Assembly: GCA_904393115.1 (NCBI GenBank) | Contig: CAJFMX010000002.1 | Span: 1-64,000, forward strand | Reading direction: 5' to 3' | DNA: 64,000 nucleotides | Source of the DNA: an uncultured Clostridia bacterium | GTDB taxonomy: Bacteria; Bacillota; Clostridia; Christensenellales; UBA1750 | In this document: positions 59,465-64,000 of the stretch, piece by piece | Numbering within the stretch: position 1 is the first letter of the stretch | How the letters are laid out: the number at the start of each line of letters is the position of its first letter | Notes under the pieces: model-generated | Databases searched by the model: none | Seen by the model: the letters and a program-made list of their open reading frames with translations, nothing else | Told to the model about the DNA's origin: nothing | Program-made: the position numbers and the translations under genes

Positions 59465-60642
59465 AGCGAACCTATCGCATCCACCCCGCGGACTACGCCA
59501 TCGGCGACAGCGAGCGGCTCTACGAGCGCATGGCCGCCAAGGGCTGGGTCCTCGAAAAGCGCGGGATCACGCTGAGCCGCTTCCGCCGGGAGGCGCCGCA
59601 GCGCCTGCGCTACCGCATCGAGCTCGCGCAGCCGGAGTTCCTCGAGGGCGCGGACCTGCCCGAGGAGCAGCGCGAGCTCTACGAGGACTGCGGCTGGCAC
59701 CTGGCCGCGCACTGCGGCGTGACCTACGTCTTCTGCGCGCAGGAGGACGGCGACGCCCCGCCCGAGCTCTACACCGACCCCCGCGGCCAGGTGCAGATGC
59801 TCCGCTCCCTGCGCAGGACCTACCGCTGGAGCTGGCTGTGGGCCTTTGCGCTCCTGGCCTTCCTGTTCTTCACGGTCTGGGTCACCAACGACGGCGACTT
59901 CCCCCGCGCCGTGCAGGACTTTGCCGCCCAGTGGCAGCTTGCCTACGTCGTGGGCACGTCCATCGTGCTGCTGTACCTGGCCCTCCTGGCGGAGATCTTC
60001 TACAACGGCATCTACGGCTGGGCGCGCACCGCGGCGCTGACCCGGCGGCTGCAAAGGGGCCTGCCCGTCGACCGCAGCGACCACCGCGCGGGCCGCATCG
60101 CCCACGGCGCCGTGCGCGGCGCGCTGGGCCTGGCCATCGCGGTCCTGGCGGTCCTGTCCGTCGCGCAGTACGCCGGAACAAAGACCTACGAGATGCCGGC
60201 GGAGGCGGACGGGCCCTACCTGACGATCGCGGACCTCGGCCACGAGGGGACGCGCACGGAGATGCTCGAGGGCGTGGACCCGGCGACGGTCGAGGTCACC
60301 CGCTCGCTCGCCGCGACCGTCTACAACACGCACGAGTGCGTCGAGACCGCGGACGGCGACACCATCTGGATCTACCAGGACGTCTACTGCATGGACAGCC
60401 CGGAGCAGGCGCGCGCCCTGCTGCCCGCGCTGATGGAGACGGCGACCTTCGGCCGGCCGGAGAGCTTTACGCCCGTCTGGGTCGACGGCCTGGACGAGGC
60501 CTATTGGGACGGCATGGACAGCGTCGCCCAGAAGGGCAGCCTCGCCTATTCCATCACGGTCAACTACTACTCCACCGCGGAAGACGAGGCATACGACGTG
60601 CTCCGCGCCCTGGGCGCGGCGGACTTTTCCGCCTGGCAGTGA
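59461..60642 (+). CDS. DUF2812 domain membrane protein
   Basis: 393 aa. An N-terminal DUF2812 domain (ADYAIGDSERLYERMAAKGW, LYEDCGWHL) is followed by about three membrane helices (about 125-145, 168-190, 220-240) and a soluble C-terminal half. Function unknown; the domain is found under PadR control, often near lantibiotic or drug response genes. ATG overlaps the PadR stop (ATGA). Terminator follows. Confidence 0.88.
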   Translation: MKRTYRIHPADYAIGDSERLYERMAAKGWVLEKRGITLSRFRREAPQRLRYRIELAQPEFLEGADLPEEQRELYEDCGWHLAAHCGVTYVFCAQEDGDAPPELYTDPRGQVQMLRSLRRTYRWSWLWAFALLAFLFFTVWVTNDGDFPRAVQDFAAQWQLAYVVGTSIVLLYLALLAEIFYNGIYGWARTAALTRRLQRGLPVDRSDHRAGRIAHGAVRGALGLAIAVLAVLSVAQYAGTKTYEMPAEADGPYLTIADLGHEGTRTEMLEGVDPATVEVTRSLAATVYNTHECVETADGDTIWIYQDVYCMDSPEQARALLPALMETATFGRPESFTPVWVDGLDEAYWDGMDSVAQKGSLAYSITVNYYSTAEDEAYDVLRALGAADFSAWQ

Positions 60643-60655
60643 GCGCTTTTCCCCC

Positions 60656-60702
60656 AAAAAAGACCCCCGCGGCGGAAGAATTTCCCGCCGCGGGTTTTCT
60701 TT
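60656..60702 (+). terminator. Intrinsic terminator of PadR-DUF2812
   Basis: CCCGCGGCGG pairs with CCGCCGCGGG, loop AAGAATTTC, flanked by A6 and TTTTCTTTT. Confidence 0.85.
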
Positions 60703-60778
60703 TGGCCCATCCGGAGGTAGAATAAAAGGAGAACAAAATCTCCCGGCGCAGCCGCGCCGGCAAGGAGCGAAGAAACCC

Positions 60779-61687
60779 ATGCTGGATTCCATCATCATCG
60801 GCGGCGGCCCGGCGGGCCTGACCGCGGGGCTGTACCTGCTGCGCGCGGGGCTGCGCTGCGCGCTGTTCGAGCGGCAGTTCTGCGGCGGCCAGGCCGCCAC
60901 CACCAACGTCATCGAGAACTACCCCGGCTTTCCCCAGGGCATCGGCGGGCCGGAGCTGAGCATGAACATGGCCGAACAGGCGCAGAGCCTCGGCCTGGAC
61001 ATCCGCTACGACGAGGTCGAGCGCGTGGAGCTGGCCGGGGAGACCAAGCGCGTCTTCGCCGCGGGCCAGGAGCTTGCGGCGCACAGCGTCATCCTGTGCA
61101 TGGGCGCCACGCCCCGGCCGCTCGGCCTGGCGGACGAGGAGCGCCTGCGCGGCCGCGGCGTCTCCTACTGCGCGACCTGCGACGGCGCGCTCTACCGCGG
61201 CCGGGACGTGGTCGTCGCCGGCGGCGGAAACACCGCGGCGGAGGACGCGCTCTACCTTTCCCGCTTTGCCCGGCGCGTCGTCATCGTCCACCGGCGGGAC
61301 GCCTTCCGCGCCGCACGCGCCCTGGTCGACCGCATGGAAAAGACCGCCAACATTGACATCGTCTACGACCATGTAGTAGAATCCATAGCGGGAGGGCAAA
61401 AGCTGGAAGAGGTCGCCCTGCGGAACGTCAAGACCGGCAGCGTCCGCGCGCTTGCGGCGGACGGTCTGTTCGTCGCGGTGGGCATGGAGCCCAAGACCGA
61501 GCTCGTCCGCGGCCAGGTGGAGCTGGCGGACGGCGGCTACATCCGCGCCGGGGAGGACACCCGGACCAGCCTGCCCCTGGTCTACGCGGCCGGGGACATC
61601 CGCACAAAGCCCCTTCGCCAGGTCGTCTGCGCTGCCGCGGACGGCGCGGTCGCCGCGAGCATGGCCGCGCTGGACCTGGGCGCCTAA
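60779..61687 (+). CDS. trxB: Thioredoxin-disulfide reductase
   Basis: 302 aa, usual size. FAD motif IIGGGPAGLTAG, active site CATC (C131, C134), NADPH motifs GGGNTAAEDA and HRRDAFRA, and the C-terminal FAD motif YAAGDI are all present. It reduces thioredoxin (trxA at 3348) with NADPH. ATG at 60779 follows CAAGGAGCGAAGAAACCC. A -10-like TAGAAT at 60718-60723 is the only promoter hint. glmM follows 35 bp later. Confidence 0.96.
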   Translation: MLDSIIIGGGPAGLTAGLYLLRAGLRCALFERQFCGGQAATTNVIENYPGFPQGIGGPELSMNMAEQAQSLGLDIRYDEVERVELAGETKRVFAAGQELAAHSVILCMGATPRPLGLADEERLRGRGVSYCATCDGALYRGRDVVVAGGGNTAAEDALYLSRFARRVVIVHRRDAFRAARALVDRMEKTANIDIVYDHVVESIAGGQKLEEVALRNVKTGSVRALAADGLFVAVGMEPKTELVRGQVELADGGYIRAGEDTRTSLPLVYAAGDIRTKPLRQVVCAAADGAVAASMAALDLGA

Positions 61688-61722
61688 GGCCCCCCAGCAT
61701 TGAGTATTTGGAGGAGTTCATC

Positions 61723-63069
61723 ATGCCAAGAATGTTCGGCACGGACGGCGTGCGCGGCATTGCCAATACGGAACTTACGGGAAACCTGGCCTATGACTTG
61801 GGCCGCGCGGGCGCCCAGGCGCTGACCCAGGGCACGCACAAGCCCACGGTCATCATCGGCTCGGACACGCGCCGCTCCTGCGATCTGCTCAAGTGCGCGC
61901 TGATGGCGGGCATCTGCTCGGTCGGCGCGCACGCGGTGGACCTCGGGGTGCTGCCCACGCCCGCCATCGCCCTGCTGACGCGTCAGATGGGCGCGGACGC
62001 GGGCGTGGTCATCTCCGCGTCCCACAACCCCGCCAAGTACAACGGCATCAAGTTCTTCAACCGCGAGGGCTATAAGCTCTCCGACGCGCTGGAGGACGAG
62101 ATCGAGGCGCTGGTGCGCGGCGGCTGCGCGGGCGTGCCCTCGCCCACGGGCGCGGAGCTCGGCAGGATCGAGACCCGGCCCGAGATGCGCGCCGAATACC
62201 TCGAGGCGCTGGTGCAGCGGGCGGGCGCGGACCTCTCCGGCCTGACCATCGCGCTGGACTGCGCAAACGGCGCGGCCTCCCGCGTCGCGCCGGAGCTCTT
62301 TGCGCGCCTGGGCGCGCGCGTCGTCTCCCGCGCCTGCGAGCCGGACGGCATGAACATCAACCTGGACTGCGGCTCCACCCATCCCGAGGCGCTCCAGGCG
62401 CTCGTCGTGGAGTCGGGCGCGGACGTAGGCCTGGCCTTTGACGGCGACGCGGACCGCCTCATCGCCGTGGACGAAACGGGCAAGATCGTCGACGGGGACG
62501 AGATGCTCGTCGTCTGCGGCCGCGCGCTCAAGGAAAAGGGCCAGCTCCCCGGCGACACGGTCGTGGCCACCGTCATGAGCAACATGGGCCTGGACATCGC
62601 CCTGCGCCAAAGCGGCATCCGCGTCGAGCGCACGGCCGTGGGCGACCGCTACGTGCTCGAGCGCATGCTGCAGGGCGGCTATGTTCTGGGCGGCGAGCAG
62701 TCCGGCCACATCATCTTCCTGCGGGACAACACCACCGGCGACGGCATCCAGACCGCGCTGCACCTGCTCTCCATCCTCACGGAGACGGGGCGGCCGCTCT
62801 CCGCGCTCGCCGCGCAGATGCAGCGCCTGCCCCAGGTGCTCGTCAACGTCCCCTGCGCGGGCGAGAAGAAGCACGCCTTTGCCGAGGACGCGGCGATCTG
62901 CGCCCGCATCGGGGAGATCGAGGCGGAGCTTGCCGGCTGCGGCCGCGTGCTCGTGCGCCCCTCCGGCACCGAGGCGCTCGTGCGCGTCATGCTCGAAGGC
63001 CCGGACGAGGCCATGCTGCACCGGAGCGCCGAGGACCTGGCCGCCCTCCTGCGCGCGCGCCTTTCCTGA
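61723..63069 (+). CDS. glmM: Phosphoglucosamine mutase
   Basis: 448 aa, typical GlmM. RMFGTDGVRG start, catalytic Ser100 in SASHNPAKYNG, metal loop DGDADR (about 240) and C-terminal sugar-phosphate loop RPSGTE. It converts glucosamine-6-P to glucosamine-1-P for UDP-GlcNAc and peptidoglycan. The ATG at 61723 has GGAGGAG upstream; an in-frame TTG at 61708 precedes that site. Close downstream of trxB, so possibly co-transcribed. Confidence 0.98.
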   Translation: MPRMFGTDGVRGIANTELTGNLAYDLGRAGAQALTQGTHKPTVIIGSDTRRSCDLLKCALMAGICSVGAHAVDLGVLPTPAIALLTRQMGADAGVVISASHNPAKYNGIKFFNREGYKLSDALEDEIEALVRGGCAGVPSPTGAELGRIETRPEMRAEYLEALVQRAGADLSGLTIALDCANGAASRVAPELFARLGARVVSRACEPDGMNINLDCGSTHPEALQALVVESGADVGLAFDGDADRLIAVDETGKIVDGDEMLVVCGRALKEKGQLPGDTVVATVMSNMGLDIALRQSGIRVERTAVGDRYVLERMLQGGYVLGGEQSGHIIFLRDNTTGDGIQTALHLLSILTETGRPLSALAAQMQRLPQVLVNVPCAGEKKHAFAEDAAICARIGEIEAELAGCGRVLVRPSGTEALVRVMLEGPDEAMLHRSAEDLAALLRARLS

Positions 63070-63231
63070 AAATTCTGCAAAAAAAGTTTTTTTCCTGTGT
63101 TAGAACCGGCGCGAATCCGGGTATATACAAATCGTGAGGCGAGGAGGCCACAAAAAAGCCCACCGCCCGCACAACGCAAAAGAATACCAATGCGGATGGC
63201 ACGCATTGAGAAAAAATGGAGGAATTGCATC

Positions 63232-63774
63232 ATGAAGTGGGTATGTTCTGTCTGCGGTTACGTCTACGAAGGTTCCGAGCCCCCCAAGGAGTGCCCCGTC
63301 TGCAAGGCGCCCGCGTCCAAGTTCACCAAGCAGGAAGAGGGCGAGCTGAAGTTCGCGGATGAGCATCGCATCGGCGTGGCCAACGGCCTGGACGCCGAGG
63401 TCGTCGAGGGCCTGCGCGCCAACTTCACCGGCGAGTGCACCGAGGTCGGCATGTACCTGGCCATGAGCCGCCAGGCGGACCGCGAGGGCTATCCCGAGGT
63501 CGCCGAGGCCTACAAGCGCATCGCCTTTGAGGAGGCCGAGCACGCCGCCAAGTTCGCCGAGCTGCTGGGCGAGGACATCGTCTACCCCGACACCAAGAAG
63601 AACCTGACCGTCCGCGTCGAGGCGGAGCACGGCGCCACCGCCGGCAAGCTGGCCCTGGCCAAGCGCGCCAAGGAGCTGGGCTATGACGCCATCCACGACA
63701 CCGTGCACGAGATGTGCAAGGACGAGGCCCGCCACGGCAAGGCCTTCAACGGCCTGCTGAAGCGCTACTTCTAA
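63232..63774 (+). CDS. Reverse rubrerythrin (N-terminal rubredoxin domain)
   Basis: 180 aa. A rubredoxin-type domain is at the N-terminus (C5, C8, C21, C24) followed by a ferritin-like di-iron domain with EEAEH and DEARH motifs. The order is the reverse of classical rubrerythrin and matches RevRbr of Clostridium. It scavenges H2O2 and O2 in anaerobes, using NADH through rubredoxin reductase. The ATG at 63232 follows TGGAGG; ATGs at 63187/63193 upstream lack one. A possible promoter (TTAGAA, TATACA) lies at 63100-63129. Confidence 0.92.
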   Translation: MKWVCSVCGYVYEGSEPPKECPVCKAPASKFTKQEEGELKFADEHRIGVANGLDAEVVEGLRANFTGECTEVGMYLAMSRQADREGYPEVAEAYKRIAFEEAEHAAKFAELLGEDIVYPDTKKNLTVRVEAEHGATAGKLALAKRAKELGYDAIHDTVHEMCKDEARHGKAFNGLLKRYF

Positions 63775-63868
63775 GCGCCGCCGGACCCGAAAAATCAAAA
63801 TCCCATCCTGCAAGGCGCGCCGGGAGACTGCCCGTCGCGCCCGCAGGTCGTCAAGGAGGAATGCGCGC

Positions 63869-64000
63869 ATGGAAAACCGCCTGATTTGCAAGTGCAAGAA
63901 CGTCTCGCTCTATGACGTCAGCGACGCGCTGCACCAGTGCAAGACCTTTGGCGAGGTCGAGGACACCTTCAAGGAGGTCCAGAAGATCACCAAGTGCTCC
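63869..64000 (+). CDS. BFD-like [2Fe-2S] protein (partial, runs off the window)
   Basis: 44 codons are visible. The start MENRLICKCKNVSLYDV has the CxC pair of BFD-like (bacterioferritin-associated ferredoxin) domains, and the second half begins near KCS. Such proteins hold [2Fe-2S] and can act as electron carriers or as part of oxidoreductases. ATG at 63869 follows AAGGAGGA. The 95-bp gap after the rubrerythrin gene suggests one redox operon. The rest is outside the window. Confidence 0.75.
   Translation, partial: MENRLICKCKNVSLYDVSDALHQCKTFGEVEDTFKEVQKITKCS

Noticed and set aside
63100-63897. A 265-aa minus-strand open frame over the rubrerythrin gene
   Set aside because: It is opposite a clear rubredoxin/ferritin-like gene and has no recognisable domain or ribosome site.

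Overview
The window is high-G+C DNA (well above 60% G+C by eye) from an anaerobic Firmicute of class Clostridia. The evidence is the tig-clpP-clpX block with LonB and Lon nearby, the DUF512-der-plsY and Asp23-YloV-recG blocks, a SpoIIP sporulation protein, a reverse-type rubrerythrin, and low-G+C Gram-positive promoters (TTGACA/TATAAT, often with an extended TGn). A position near Christensenellales is a guess from protein families such as DUF6106. There are no rRNA genes, CRISPR arrays, phage genes or insertion sequences. There is one tRNA, tRNA-Leu(UAA).

Region 1-600 looks like the core of a chromosomal origin: DnaA boxes, a GC-rich spacer, DnaA-trio-like CTA/ACT repeats and an AT-rich stretch. 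It is followed by what should be dnaN, but only about the first 31 codons are DnaN-like. The frame then runs into a short acidic tail and stops. Region 600-4100 has an MscS channel, a SLOG protein, TcdA-RseC-thioredoxin and an XRE regulator. Region 4269-7916 encodes a very long zinc-ribbon/disordered/single-TM protein with repeated VYRAP motifs. Region 8.1-15 kb is a run of + genes: DUF6106, RluD-type synthase, degenerate protein kinase, phosphomannose-isomerase-like protein, ADP-ribosylglycohydrolase, NodB-type deacetylase and a cytidylate-kinase-like protein. It is followed by a convergent enolase-superfamily gene.

Region 16.6-20.1 kb carries tRNA-Leu, proA, and an ECF sigma factor with a WG-repeat membrane partner and a secreted SH3b protein. 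Region 20-29 kb carries larA-like and clc genes, a GH42-like hydrolase, a two-domain PPK2 and an Lsa-type ABC-F gene. The ABC-F gene sits behind a leader that looks like a classical antibiotic-sensing attenuator: promoter, 6-codon leader ORF, then intrinsic terminator. Region 29-46 kb is dominated by protein quality control (trigger factor, ClpP, ClpX, LonB, Lon). Interspersed are an apiosidase-like hydrolase, DUF3737, two Fe-S aldo/keto reductases, a GldA-like dehydrogenase, EngB and a nucleotidyltransferase.

Region 46.7-50.7 kb has DUF1614-SpoIIP and a HExxH metallopeptidase carrying a ComEA-like helix-hairpin-helix tail. Region 50.8-58.5 kb has two housekeeping operons (DUF512-der-plsY; Asp23-YloV-recG). 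The window ends with a small membrane protein, PadR-DUF2812, thioredoxin reductase-GlmM, reverse rubrerythrin and the start of a BFD-like [2Fe-2S] protein.

The parts most worth a second look are the origin with the broken dnaN, the ABC-F attenuator, the VYRAP-repeat zinc-ribbon protein, paired AGAC-NNNN-GTCT sites at two loci, and a 50-bp perfect palindrome.
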